DNA of 24,379 bases, taken from contig JAQBGV010000232.1 of NCBI GenBank assembly GCA_032128395.1, positions 1-24,379 of the forward strand, written 5' to 3'. Origin of the DNA: JAQBGV01 sp032128395. GTDB taxonomy: Bacteria > Planctomycetota > UBA8108 > UBA1146. Positions 7,308-15,471 of the stretch are shown piece by piece. Both the position numbers and the translations under genes were made by a program. The notes beneath the pieces were generated by a model, which saw only the letters and a program-made list of their open reading frames with translations, was not told the DNA's origin and ran no database searches. Numbering within the stretch: the stretch's first letter is position 1; each line of letters starts with the position of its first letter.

Positions 7308-8086
7308 CACCGGCTCGACCCCGCCGCGACGCCGTGATCGAGTTTCGAGGTGGATGCGTGGCACTGGGTGCAGACCTTGCGCTCCGGGTGCGACGTTCGC
7401 AGACCCTCGCGCCCCCCGGGGCCGTGACAGCCGAGGCACGATTCGCGCATCCGAGTCGAGTGTGGGATCACCGGCGGCGCGCCGGGCCAGGGGCGCGCCC
7501 CTTCGAACGGAGCGGCGAGCCCCTCGAACGTCGAACGCGCGAAGGGGGTCTGCGGGCGGAACACGTCCAGTTCCGCCACGTGGCACTGCTGGCAATTCAC
7601 GTAGGGAGCGTGAGGGATCGGTCGCGCGATCCGGTCTCCGATGATCGCGCCGCCCTCGTGACATCCGAGACACGCCGCGCTGGACGTCGTCTCTACCGCG
7701 TGTGGGATCGTCGGGGGAGCTCCGTCGAACGCACGTCGCTCAGCCCGCTCGGCGAGCGCACGACGTTTGTCCGCGGGAGTGACCGGAAGCGTCGAAGAAA
7801 CTCCGCGCGACGCCATCGCAAAGGTCGCGGGCACGGTTTGGAAGTCTCGATTCGGCCCGATCGGATGGGTGCGCAATTCCGAGTAGGTGACGGTGGGCCT
7901 TGCCCCGGCTTGGTTCAAATCTGTCGCGTGCAACTTCGCACCGCCCGAGTTTTCCGCCACGGTCGCCCGTGGGCGCCCGACGCCGACGACGAAACCGACC
8001 ATCGCCACCGCGATGACTCCGGCGAGGAAGAGCGTCAAGTGCGGGCCGACGGGGGGCGGGGAGGGAGCACCGCGATCTTCGATCAC
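7307..8086 (-). CDS. napB: NapB-like periplasmic cytochrome c with four hemes (duplicated NapB domain)
   Basis: NapB is the small cytochrome c subunit that feeds electrons to NapA in the periplasm; the classical protein has two hemes. This 259-residue protein has an N-terminal membrane anchor (about 17-36) and four CxxCH heme sites at 139-143, 165-169, 217-221 and 239-243. Two similar units follow one another: PP-x-IPH, CLGCH, a His, then a second CxxCH. The first is at about 127-169 and the second at about 207-243. Conserved His129, His159, His209 and His233 could be the distal ligands. GTG 8086 is chosen because it overlaps the napA stop as GTGA (8086-8083); sequence upstream in this frame is antisense to napA. 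Identity as a NapB relative rests on position and on the IPH...CLGCH...C-x2-CH pattern. Confidence 0.85.
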   Translation of the reverse strand: MIEDRGAPSPPPVGPHLTLFLAGVIAVAMVGFVVGVGRPRATVAENSGGAKLHATDLNQAGARPTVTYSELRTHPIGPNRDFQTVPATFAMASRGVSSTLPVTPADKRRALAERAERRAFDGAPPTIPHAVETTSSAACLGCHEGGAIIGDRIARPIPHAPYVNCQQCHVAELDVFRPQTPFARSTFEGLAAPFEGARPWPGAPPVIPHSTRMRESCLGCHGPGGREGLRTSHPERKVCTQCHASTSKLDHGVAAGSSR

Positions 8087-10534
8087 GGCTTCACCCGCTT
8101 CTGAACGCGGACCGCGCACTTCTTGTAGTCGGGCTGCTTCGAGAAGGGATCGTACGCCTCGAGCGTGACCTGATTGATGAGCAGCCTCTCGTCGAAGAAG
8201 GGCACGAAGACGCTCCCTCGAGGGGGCTGCCCGCGTCCATCGATCCAGGCGGGGAGCTCGAGGGTCCCTCGCCTGGAGGAGATCACGACCCAGTCGCCAC
8301 TGCTCACGCCGAGCGCCTCGGCGTCCTCGCGGTGGAGTTCGGCGTACGCCTGGGGCATCGCCCGATCGAGCTGTGGGATCCGCCGCGTCATCGTTCCCGA
8401 ATGCCAATGCTCGAGGACACGTCCCGTGCAGAGCCAGAAGGGGAAGTCATCGTCGGGAGATTCCGGCGGCGGTACGTACGGGGAGAACCACACCTGGGCG
8501 CGCCCATCCTGGGTAGGTGAGTGGTAGAAGTCGATACCCTTCCCCTTCGCGACGTAGGGGTCCTTCCCTTCGACGAAGCGGAAGCGCGTCTCACGCCACT
8601 CCCCCGCCTCGTTCTGGACCACCGGCCACCGCAGCCCTCGCGCCCTTACGTACTCCGCGTAGGGCGCCAAGTCCTTGTGCTTCAGTCGCGTGAAACGGCG
8701 GTACTCCTCGAAGAGTCGCTCGTCGACGTTGATGTCGTAGTAGTGCTCCCACTCCCAGATCGGCACCTCGCCTCCGGCAGAATCCTTCTGCCCGAAGATG
8801 AATTGTCCGTCCTGGTCCTTCATCCCCTCGTGACCGAGTTCGAGCAGACGATGCGCGACCGCAATCGTCTGCCAACAGTCGTCGCGCGCTTCGCCGGGAG
8901 GTTCGACTTGCTTGAACCACTGCTGCGTGCGGCGCTCGGAGTTGCCGAAAATTCCGTTCTTCTCGACCCACATCGCCGACGGAAACACCAGATCGGCGAG
9001 CGCGGTGGTCGCGGTCGGGTACACGTCGGACACGATCAGGAATTTCTCCGCGAGTCCATCCTTGCGGTTGAAGAGCGCGCTCAGGTTCGGCAAGGTCTGA
9101 CCTGGGTTGGTCACCTGAACCCAGATCGTGTCGATCTCGCCCCCCTTCAGCGGCGGGCGTGCAGAACGAGTCCCACATCGCGACCGTGTGCCGCCCCGGT
9201 TTCGGGGAGATGCGCCCGGCGGGCACGTTCCAGATCTCTTCCGACTGCGCCCGATGCTCAGGGTTCGCGACGACTCGACCTCCCGGGAGTGCGTGGGCAA
9301 GAGTTCCCACCTCGCGCACCGTCCCGCACGCCGATGGTTGACCCGTCAGACTGGTCGGCGCGTCCCCCGCCCGGCCGAAGTGTCCACTCAACAGGTGGAT
9401 CCCATGCACCAGGCAGTTGATCGCGGTCCCCTGAGTATGTTGGTTCATCCCCATGCACCAGAGGCTGGTGATCCGCAGATCACGGCGCCCGAACAGATCT
9501 GCGATTCGACGGATCTCGGCGGCCGGCACTCCAGAGAGCTCTTCGACGTGCTCGGGGGTGTACTCGGCGACGAACGCCTTGTACTCATCGAAGGAGATCG
9601 GGCGCCCGGCCAGGGACGGCGGATCGGACGGTGCCCGGAACGCGCAGTAGCGCTCGACGAACTCCTGGTCGTAGTTCCCGTTCGCGATGAGGAGATGCGC
9701 GATGCCGTTCGCGATCGCCAGGTCGGTGTGCGGGCGGAAGATCAAGTGGTGTTGCGCATGTTCCGAGGTGCGGGTGCGACGGGTGGAGAGGTCGATGATC
9801 AGCACCGCTTCGCCGCGGGAACGGCGGTCCACCACCCGCGAGAAGAGCACGGGATGCATCTCCGCGGGGTTGTTCCCCCACGTGATCAACACATCGCACT
9901 GGTCGAGGTCGTCGTAGCAACCAGCCGGCTCGTCGACCCCATAGGTCGCGAGGAATCCAGTGACCGCGGAGGCCATGCACAGCCGCGCGTTCGGGTCGAG
10001 GTGGTTGTTCCCGAGCCCACCCTTCATGAATTTCTGCGCGGCATATCCCTCGGGGATCGTCCACTGCCCAGAGCCATAGTAGGCGAACCGCTCGGGAGCT
10101 TCGTGGATCCGCTGTGCGGCGATGTCGATGGCGCGCTCCCAGGAGATCGGCTGGAGCTCTCCATCGACCCGGAGGAGCGGCTGGGTGAGTCGATCCTCGC
10201 CGTACAGGGCGAGCCCGACGTGGTACCCCTTCACACAGAGGAGTCCTTTGTTCACCTCGGCGACGGGATCCCCCGCGATCGCGACGACCCTGCCCTCTCG
10301 CACCCCGACCTGCACGTGGCAGCCGGTCCCGCAGAAGCGGCACGGCGCCTTGTTCCAGCTCACATCGTCCCCGGGAGGAAATGCTGGGGTGGCGACCGGG
10401 TCAGCTCCGAAGAGCGAGCTTCCGAATCCTGAGGAGGTGGCGACCGAAGTCGCTGCTGCCATCGCGGAGAGCTTCAGGAACTTGCGGCGATCGGCCTCGA
10501 GGGCGGATGTGGGGGCACCCGTCTGCTGGCTCAA
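8083..10534 (-). CDS. napA: NapA, catalytic molybdopterin subunit of periplasmic nitrate reductase (frameshifted as read)
   Basis: NapA reduces nitrate to nitrite in the periplasm using bis-MGD molybdenum and one [4Fe-4S] cluster. From TTG 10534 the protein has a Tat signal (RRKFLK, residues 16-21), cluster ligands C65, C68, C72 and C100, and the Mo-ligand Cys186 in LCMASAV. The C-terminal half carries the NapA patterns SAMWVEKNGIFGNSERRTQ and LEHWHSGTMTRR. The two halves lie in different frames: the N-terminal frame runs to about 9146 and the C-terminal frame continues to 8083. Dropping one G from the six at 9140-9145 joins them seamlessly (AAEGGEIDTIW) and gives about 816 residues, near the usual 830. 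TTG 10534 follows GGAGG by 5 nt, one base after the napD stop. ATG 10621, inside napD, is the alternative start. Without correction, translation would run out of frame to 8591 and lose the C-terminal domain. Confidence 0.92.
9140..9145 (-). other. Frameshift site in napA: run of six G (C on the given strand)
   Basis: The coding strand reads GCT GAA GGG GGG CGA. Upstream of it the frame matches NapA, and downstream the NapA sequence continues in the +1 frame (GGC GAG ATC GAC). A single extra G explains everything. A sequencing or assembly error in a homopolymer is the most ordinary cause. Slipped-strand phase variation or a recent inactivating mutation are alternatives. Confidence 0.85.
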
Positions 10535-10535
10535 T

Positions 10536-10826
10536 TCATCCTCCAGTTCGAAGGGGTGGTTTCGCAGAGGAGTCTGGTGGCGTCGCGCCACGGTCATCGT
10601 CGATTCCGACGAAAACGACATCCACCGACGTGACGCCGGGGAGCTCCCCGAGCCTCGTCACGAGTTCGCGCGCCGTTCGATCACTAGGAGCGTCGACGAC
10701 GGCCGGCAATCGGACGCCGTGGAGCTCGCCGAGTTCGAGCCACCCCTCAGCCTGAATCGCGTGCCGCGCGGACTGCGCGAGGTCCGCGTCGGTGCCGAAC
10801 GTGATCACGATCCCGCTCACACTCAT
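10536..10826 (-). CDS. napD: NapD, cytoplasmic chaperone for NapA Tat signal
   Basis: NapD binds the twin-arginine signal of NapA and holds back export until the molybdenum cofactor is inserted. This 96-residue protein has the family layout: an N-terminal strand SGIVITF, a middle section ending in a strand near VRLPAVVDAPS, and a final LPGVTSVDVVFV strand, consistent with the ferredoxin-like fold. The length is close to the usual 80-95. The Gly/Pro-rich tail after about residue 78 looks disordered. The gene is first in the operon, and its stop lies one base before the preferred napA start, so coupling with its client protein is likely. The ATG at 10826 faces a 128-bp region shared with the divergent cytochrome operon. 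Confidence 0.85.
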   Translation of the reverse strand: MSVSGIVITFGTDADLAQSARHAIQAEGWLELGELHGVRLPAVVDAPSDRTARELVTRLGELPGVTSVDVVFVGIDDDRGATPPDSSAKPPLRTGG

Positions 10827-10954
10827 CCCACAGCACTCGATTCACACTCCCGGCCTCGATGCGCGTGACATCCTAGGGGGCGAAGCGTACTCTTCAAGCG
10901 CAAGGGGTCGGCGACGGAGAGCTTCATCCCGGCGAGCGGAGGGGAGATCTCGGC
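10827..10954. promoter_or_regulatory. Divergent promoter region of the two Nap operons
   Basis: These 128 bases separate the napD start from the start of the tetraheme lipoprotein gene on the opposite strand, so both operons must be driven from here. I looked for an FNR/NNR-type palindrome (TTGAT-N4-ATCAA) and found none. No strong -35/-10 pair stands out. A clear ribosome binding site (GAGGGGAG) precedes the ATG at 10955. Confidence 0.5.
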
Positions 10955-11587
10955 ATGCGGCTGCAGGCCTTCGGTCTTCGAGTCTCCGCGGTGCCGCGGG
11001 GGACCCTCGTTCTCTTGTCGATCGCGCTCTCGTCCTGCGATGGCACGCACCACCGGCCCCAGGTGGTCGCCTCGAACCTCCCCGCGGCTCGTTCGAGCAC
11101 GCTTTATCCCATCACGATCGCGCCCTCCCCTCCGGCCCCACGGGTCTTTGTCGAAACCGCGAACGGACCGGCCCCCGTCCCGTGCGGGACCTGTCACCGC
11201 ACTCGGGAACCGGACCGAGACCTGCGTAGCTCGGAAGGCCTCGAGGAGTTCCACCAGGGACTCGTCTACGCCCACGGAGAGCGGACGTGTGTCTCCTGCC
11301 ACGAGCCGGGGGGATACGACCGCCTCCGCCTCGCCGACGGCGCCTCGATCGAGTTCTCCGATGTGATTCAGCTCTGCAGCCAATGCCACGGAACGCAGGC
11401 GCGAGACTACCAAGCGGGAGTCCACGGCGGCTGGACTGGTCACTGGGACCTGCGGAGCGGCCCTCGCGTGCGCAACCACTGCGTCCACTGCCATGACCCC
11501 CACTCCCCCGCATTCCCGAAAATGCTCCCCACGTTCCGGCCGATCGACCGCTTCCTTTACGAGTCCGGCCGCGAAGGGCAGGAGTGA
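10955..11587 (+). CDS. Tetraheme c-type cytochrome lipoprotein, probable electron carrier to NapAB
   Basis: The 210-residue protein begins with a lipoprotein signal: a hydrophobic stretch ending in the lipobox LSSC, so Cys28 would be acylated. Four CxxCH heme sites follow at 77-81 (CGTCH), 112-116 (CVSCH), 141-145 (CSQCH) and 176-180 (CVHCH). Additional His residues in between could be axial ligands. It is the first gene of a three-gene operon with an Fe-S protein and an NrfD-like membrane protein, divergent from napDAB. It could do the job that NapC or the NapM cytochrome does in other bacteria, passing electrons from a quinol-oxidising membrane module to NapB; this is inference from context. 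ATG 10955 is preceded by GAGGGGAG at good spacing. No close family name is recognised. Confidence 0.85.
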   Translation: MRLQAFGLRVSAVPRGTLVLLSIALSSCDGTHHRPQVVASNLPAARSSTLYPITIAPSPPAPRVFVETANGPAPVPCGTCHRTREPDRDLRSSEGLEEFHQGLVYAHGERTCVSCHEPGGYDRLRLADGASIEFSDVIQLCSQCHGTQARDYQAGVHGGWTGHWDLRSGPRVRNHCVHCHDPHSPAFPKMLPTFRPIDRFLYESGREGQE

Positions 11588-11589
11588 CG

Positions 11590-12534
11590 ATGCGCGAGAC
11601 GACTGGTGGCCCGACGACGCCGACCGCCACCTCAGGCGGAATCACGAGGCGAACCGTGCTCAAGGGAGCCGGGGCGACCCTCGGCGCCGCAGCGTTCGCA
11701 GCCGCCGCATCCCCTCTTCTCTCCACCCGCGAGGATCACTCTTTCGAGGAGTTCATCCAGACCCACTATCAAGAACTCACCGATGAACAACTGGCGAGGG
11801 TCCTCGAGAGACTGGAAGAAGAGGCGCTCGAAGACTACGGCGCAAAGGTGACGATTCGGGATCACCGCCCGCTCGCGGGGGTGAAGTTCGGATACGCGAT
11901 CAGCCTGAGCCGGTGCAACGGCAACGCGAAGTGTGTCGAGGCGTGCCACAAGGAGAACAACCACGACCGTGCGACGAAACAGTCGTACATCCGGGTCCTC
12001 GAGCTCCCGAAGGGGACGACCAACATGGACGAAGGGCGGGTCACCTACGACCACGCGGTTCCCGCTCCCGACAAGTACTACATGCCGGTCCAGTGCCTCC
12101 AGTGTGACAACCCGCCGTGCGTCGACGTTTGCCCCGTCGAGGCGACCTGGAAGGAAAGGGACGGCATCGTCGTCGTCGACTACAACTGGTGCATCGGCTG
12201 TCGCTACTGCGAAGCCGCGTGTCCCTATCACGCGCGGCGATTCAACTGGAAGAAGCCGGAAATCCCCGCGGACGAGATCAACCCCTTCCAGAGTTACCTG
12301 TCGAATCGCATCCGACCCCAGGGGGTCGTCGAGAAGTGCCACTTCTGCCTGCACCGGACCCGGGAAGGGAAGGCCCCCGCGTGCATGGAGGCGTGCCCCA
12401 CCGGAGCGAGGGTGTTCGGGAACTTGCTCGATCCCGACTCGGAGATCCGATTCATCCTCGAGAACAAGCGAGTCTTCGTCCTGAAGGAAGAGCTCGGGAC
12501 AAAGCCATCTCTCTACTACTTCTTCGATGCGTGA
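11590..12534 (+). CDS. Tat-exported NrfC/PsrB-type iron-sulfur protein
   Basis: This 314-residue ferredoxin-like protein has a twin-arginine signal (TRRTVLKG at about 19-26, then an Ala-rich stretch), placing it on the periplasmic face. Cysteine sets occur at 169/172/177/181, 201/204/207/211 and 250/253/265/269, with a first set at 109/115/119. In that first set the expected second cysteine is Asn112. Such proteins carry electrons between an NrfD/PsrC-type quinol-binding membrane subunit and a partner, here most plausibly the tetraheme lipoprotein. ATG 11590 follows AGGAG by 5 nt. GTG 11584, which overlaps the previous stop as GTGA, would add two residues and is also possible. The next gene follows almost directly. 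Related annotations include DsrO and HybA-like proteins; the exact subfamily is not determinable here. Confidence 0.88.
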   Translation: MRETTGGPTTPTATSGGITRRTVLKGAGATLGAAAFAAAASPLLSTREDHSFEEFIQTHYQELTDEQLARVLERLEEEALEDYGAKVTIRDHRPLAGVKFGYAISLSRCNGNAKCVEACHKENNHDRATKQSYIRVLELPKGTTNMDEGRVTYDHAVPAPDKYYMPVQCLQCDNPPCVDVCPVEATWKERDGIVVVDYNWCIGCRYCEAACPYHARRFNWKKPEIPADEINPFQSYLSNRIRPQGVVEKCHFCLHRTREGKAPACMEACPTGARVFGNLLDPDSEIRFILENKRVFVLKEELGTKPSLYYFFDA

Positions 12535-12541
12535 GGAGCGG

Positions 12542-13816
12542 ATGACGCCACCAGTACACTCACTCGAGGCAGCCGCGACCGGGCCGAGTTCCCATCGCCT
12601 CGGGTACCCGAGGTTCCTACAGCGCATCCTCATCGAGGCGACCGACGGGAGCCTCGCGTTCTACGCCTGGATGACCGCACTCACCGCCGTCGCGCTGGTC
12701 GGTCTCAACGCATGGGCCCATCAGGTCTCGGATGGAATGATCCTCACCCACATGACCGATCATGTCAGCTGGGGGCTCTACATCGCCAACTTCACCTTTG
12801 GAGTCGGTCTCGCGGCGGGTGGAGTGATGATGGTGATTCCCGCCTACTTGTATCGGCACCGAGGCATGCATGAGGTGGTGATCGTCGGCGAGTTGCTCGC
12901 GATCGCCGCGATCGTGATGTGCCTCCTCTTCGTCGTCGCAGACCTCGGCCGCCCCGATCGATTCTGGCACCTGATCCCCGGCCTCGGGCGGTTTCACTTC
13001 CCCGTCTCGATGCTGACCTGGGATGTGCTCGTCCTGAACGGCTACCTGCTCCTGAACCTGCACATCTGCGGGTACCTGCTCTATCAGAGATTCCTCGGAC
13101 GCGAGCCGAACCGACGGTGGTACGTCCCCTTCGTCTTCGTCTCCGTGGTCTGGGCGATCTCGATCCACACGGTGACCGCGTTCCTCTACTCCGGACTGGG
13201 CGGTCGACCCTTCTGGAACTCGGGTCTGCTCGCGCCCCGCTTCCTCGCTTCTGCGTTCGTCTCGGGACCCGCGTTCATCATCATCACCCTGCTCATCCTG
13301 CGGCGCATCACGGGTTCGCGCGTCGGGGAGGGCGCGATCGCTCTGCTGGTGAAGATCATCCGGGTGACCGTGCTCGTGAATTTGCTGATGTTCGCTTCGG
13401 AGCTCTTCACAGAGTTCTACACCGGCGGGGCTCACGCCGCGTCCGCGCGATACCTATTCTTCGGCCTGAACGGAAAGACGGGCCTCGTCCCCTGGACGTG
13501 GACCGCGGTGACCTTGAACGTCGCTTCCGCCGCGATCTTCCTGTTGCCCGCGATCCAGCGCCGCACCAGGCTGCTCGCCGCCGCCTGCGTGTGCGCCTTC
13601 GTCGGGATCTGGATCGAGAAGGGGATGGGACTGATCATCCCTGGGTTCATCCCGAGCACCCTCCACCAAATCGTCGAATACAGCCCGAGCGTGCTCGAGT
13701 GGAAGATCACCGCCGGGATCTGGGCCTTCGGACTGATGATCTACACCGTCGCCCTGAAGATCGCCGCCCGCGTCTTCTCGGGAGAGATGACGCTCCGAGG
13801 GGGCCAGCGCGGCTGA
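12542..13816 (+). CDS. NrfD/PsrC-type polytopic membrane protein (quinol-interacting subunit)
   Basis: NrfD/PsrC/DsrP proteins span the membrane and exchange electrons between the quinone pool and a periplasmic Fe-S partner. This 424-residue protein has roughly eight to ten hydrophobic segments. The start of the domain is near WGLYIANFTFGVGLAAGG, and characteristic stretches include VADLGRPDRFWHL and SIHTVTAFLYSGLGGRPFW. It directly follows the Fe-S protein gene, and together they make an NrfCD-like pair feeding the divergent Nap system. ATG 12542 follows GAGGAG closely. An in-frame ATG at 12527 overlaps the previous gene and lacks a binding site. There is no heme motif in the protein, and quinol binding is inferred from the family. 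Confidence 0.9.
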   Translation: MTPPVHSLEAAATGPSSHRLGYPRFLQRILIEATDGSLAFYAWMTALTAVALVGLNAWAHQVSDGMILTHMTDHVSWGLYIANFTFGVGLAAGGVMMVIPAYLYRHRGMHEVVIVGELLAIAAIVMCLLFVVADLGRPDRFWHLIPGLGRFHFPVSMLTWDVLVLNGYLLLNLHICGYLLYQRFLGREPNRRWYVPFVFVSVVWAISIHTVTAFLYSGLGGRPFWNSGLLAPRFLASAFVSGPAFIIITLLILRRITGSRVGEGAIALLVKIIRVTVLVNLLMFASELFTEFYTGGAHAASARYLFFGLNGKTGLVPWTWTAVTLNVASAAIFLLPAIQRRTRLLAAACVCAFVGIWIEKGMGLIIPGFIPSTLHQIVEYSPSVLEWKITAGIWAFGLMIYTVALKIAARVFSGEMTLRGGQRG

Positions 13817-14005
13817 TGTCGGACGTGGAAGGGTCGCGCGCGCTGATCGCACCACGGTGGCTCCCCCGCAGAGCGCCCCACCATCGCTTTGGTCCGATTT
13901 CGGATCGCTGCGGGCGCGCAGGAGATCTCTGGAGTCTTGCCTCCCCTACCTGTAGTCGAAAAACGGCCGGACTCATACGCGCCCGAGCACCGTTCTCCTC
14001 GAGAG

Positions 14006-14034
14006 TTGGATCCCGCCCGCTGGCAGACTAAGAT
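14006..14034 (+). promoter_or_regulatory. Possible sigma70-type promoter before the secreted protein gene
   Basis: TTGGAT (14006-14011) and TAAGAT (14029-14034, four of six consensus matches) are separated by exactly 17 bases. They lie 54 bases upstream of the ATG at 14088. The remaining bases of this 271-bp gap after the nrfD-like gene show no gene. The -35 is weak, so this is a plausible but unproven promoter. Confidence 0.4.
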
Positions 14035-14087
14035 GCACCCGATCTCCGCGGCAGGAGTCCAGGTCCCAAGGATTGGGGAGGAATTCG

Positions 14088-14969
14088 ATGCTGCTGTTTC
14101 ACACCCGGCGTACTTCGTTCCTTTTCGCCCTGCTTCCCCTGCTTCTTCTCGCCCTGGTCGTGGTCCCGAGTGGGGCGCAGTCCGACGATGAGGACGAGGT
14201 GGTCGAGAAGTCCTCAGAGTTTCTTCTCAACAGCGACGAGATCTATCTCATCCTCGGACTCTTCGAAGCGACCTCCGAGAAGCTCGACGCCACCGGACGG
14301 ATCGAATTGGTCTACGACTTCGAGCAGAACGACAAGAACCTCTCCGAAGACTGGGTCCCGAAAATGAACGCCAAGAACCCCGCCTTGCGCTGGGCGAAGG
14401 GTGATGACGGGGCGGCGGAGGGATTGCGAGGGGGAATCCTGATCGCCGACACCGGCCAGTGGTTTCACAAGGCGGTGCTCGCGCAGGATGTGAAGTTCGA
14501 CGTCCACTTCATGTCGTTCTGCGGGGGCGCGAACAAGGACCTGGTCGCAGCGACCTACGCCTGGTCGAAGTTGAGCAAGCGCATCGGCTCGAATCTCGGG
14601 ACGCAATGCATCGCGCTCAGCGGGACGAAGGCCGCGGCTGCGACAGGAGGACCCGCGCCCACGATCACCTACGAGGAAAAAGTCAATTTCGGATTGGAGC
14701 TGAAAGATGGCGAATTCTCATGGCTCCTCTCCGGGAGTTCGAGGGGTTCGACCGACAGCAAGAAGCTGCTGAACAAGCTCGACTCAGGCCAGGTCGGCCT
14801 TGTCTGGAGTGGGCGGATCAGCGCAGCGATCCCGAAGGTGACGATCTCCGGCAAGCTGGACCTGGAGTGGGCTGGCAAGGAGGTGAAGAGTCTCGGGACG
14901 CGCTACGCCGAATTTCAGAAGGCCCAGAAGAAGGACGAGAAGGGCTCATCGAAGAAGAAGGGGGGCTGA
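14088..14969 (+). CDS. Secreted protein of unknown function with lysine-rich tail
   Basis: The 293-residue protein has a classical signal peptide: an Arg-containing start, then a Leu-rich core, with a likely cleavage after VPSGAQ (about residue 32). The mature part alternates short strands and glycines, such as GRIELVYDF, LRGGILIADTG, VKFDVHFMSFCGG and VGLVWSGRI. This suggests a beta-sandwich resembling the LamG/DUF1080-like domains common in planctomycete exported proteins, but I cannot assign a family. The C-terminus is rich in Lys (KAQKKDEKG to KKKGG). ATG 14088 has a strong GGGGAGG binding site with 6-nt spacing; an upstream in-frame TTG overlaps that site and is unlikely. It appears monocistronic. 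Confidence 0.75.
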   Translation: MLLFHTRRTSFLFALLPLLLLALVVVPSGAQSDDEDEVVEKSSEFLLNSDEIYLILGLFEATSEKLDATGRIELVYDFEQNDKNLSEDWVPKMNAKNPALRWAKGDDGAAEGLRGGILIADTGQWFHKAVLAQDVKFDVHFMSFCGGANKDLVAATYAWSKLSKRIGSNLGTQCIALSGTKAAAATGGPAPTITYEEKVNFGLELKDGEFSWLLSGSSRGSTDSKKLLNKLDSGQVGLVWSGRISAAIPKVTISGKLDLEWAGKEVKSLGTRYAEFQKAQKKDEKGSSKKKGG

Positions 14970-15471
14970 GCGGGATTCGGTTGCCCGCGTGATTCGGCTG
15001 GCTCAGAATGATCGCTCTGCGCCGAGTCACGCAGATCGCAGATACACACGATCATCGAAATGGGGTCGGGCGGTCGTTGCGCCGTGAATTTGGTCAGGCC
15101 CTGACGGGAGCAGCCATGTCGGTTCCCAACGGCGCGCCTCGACCCCTTATCTTGGCTTGCCTGAGCGGCGATGCGGTGCCGATTGCCGCGTTGCGGCGCT
15201 TCTCCCGATCCTCGACGACCCGGTAGGGTCGCCTCCGGTCGGAAGAAACACCGCGCCTTGCACTCGACACCACCTCACCACTCCTGATCCGCTTGATGGA
15301 GCCGCGGTGCTGTGCCTGATGCCGTTGCCTCCGAGAGGAAGAGGCACTTTCTCTGTGGGACTGTCCCGACGGTCTTCGGCTACCCACGCCGGATCGCTCG
15401 GTCTCGGGTGCCCACTGATCAGGGACTGTCCCGGCGGACGTCTGCCGCGCGGTCACGATAGGGACGGTCCC
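14970..15471. other. Structured 500-bp non-coding region between convergent genes
   Basis: The genes on either side converge here. I see no gene with family resemblance on either strand. The region is rich in small perfect hairpins, for example GCCGC-gtt-GCGGC (15185-15197) and CGACCC-ggta-GGGTCG (15216-15231). It ends with three copies of an 11-bp palindrome (see the repeat entry). No hairpin is followed by a clear T-run, so I call no intrinsic terminator. Confidence 0.55.
15357..15471. repeat. Three copies of the palindrome GGGAC(T/G)GTCCC
   Basis: Perfect 11-bp palindromes lie at 15357-15367 and 15422-15432 (GGGACTGTCCC) and at 15461-15471 (GGGACGGTCCC). The third begins immediately after the stop codon of the RCK channel gene read on the minus strand. 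Clustered short palindromes at the 3' ends of genes are typical of REP-like elements. No RAYT transposase is visible in this window. A protein-binding or RNA-stabilising role is also possible. Confidence 0.6.

Noticed and set aside
9128..10432. Plus-strand 434-codon frame
   Set aside because: It is antisense to napA, with no recognisable domain.
10827..10954. FNR/NNR-type operator between the two Nap operons
   Set aside because: I looked for TTGAT-N4-ATCAA-like palindromes on both strands and saw none.
12919..14031. Plus-strand 370-codon Arg-rich frame overlapping the NrfD-like gene
   Set aside because: It is an out-of-frame shadow of the membrane protein gene with a composition typical of shifted high-GC reading.
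15094..15456. Minus-strand 120-codon frame as a RAYT transposase remnant near the palindromes
   Set aside because: The translation lacks the HUH and Tyr motifs of Y1 transposases and looks like random Arg/Ser-rich reading.
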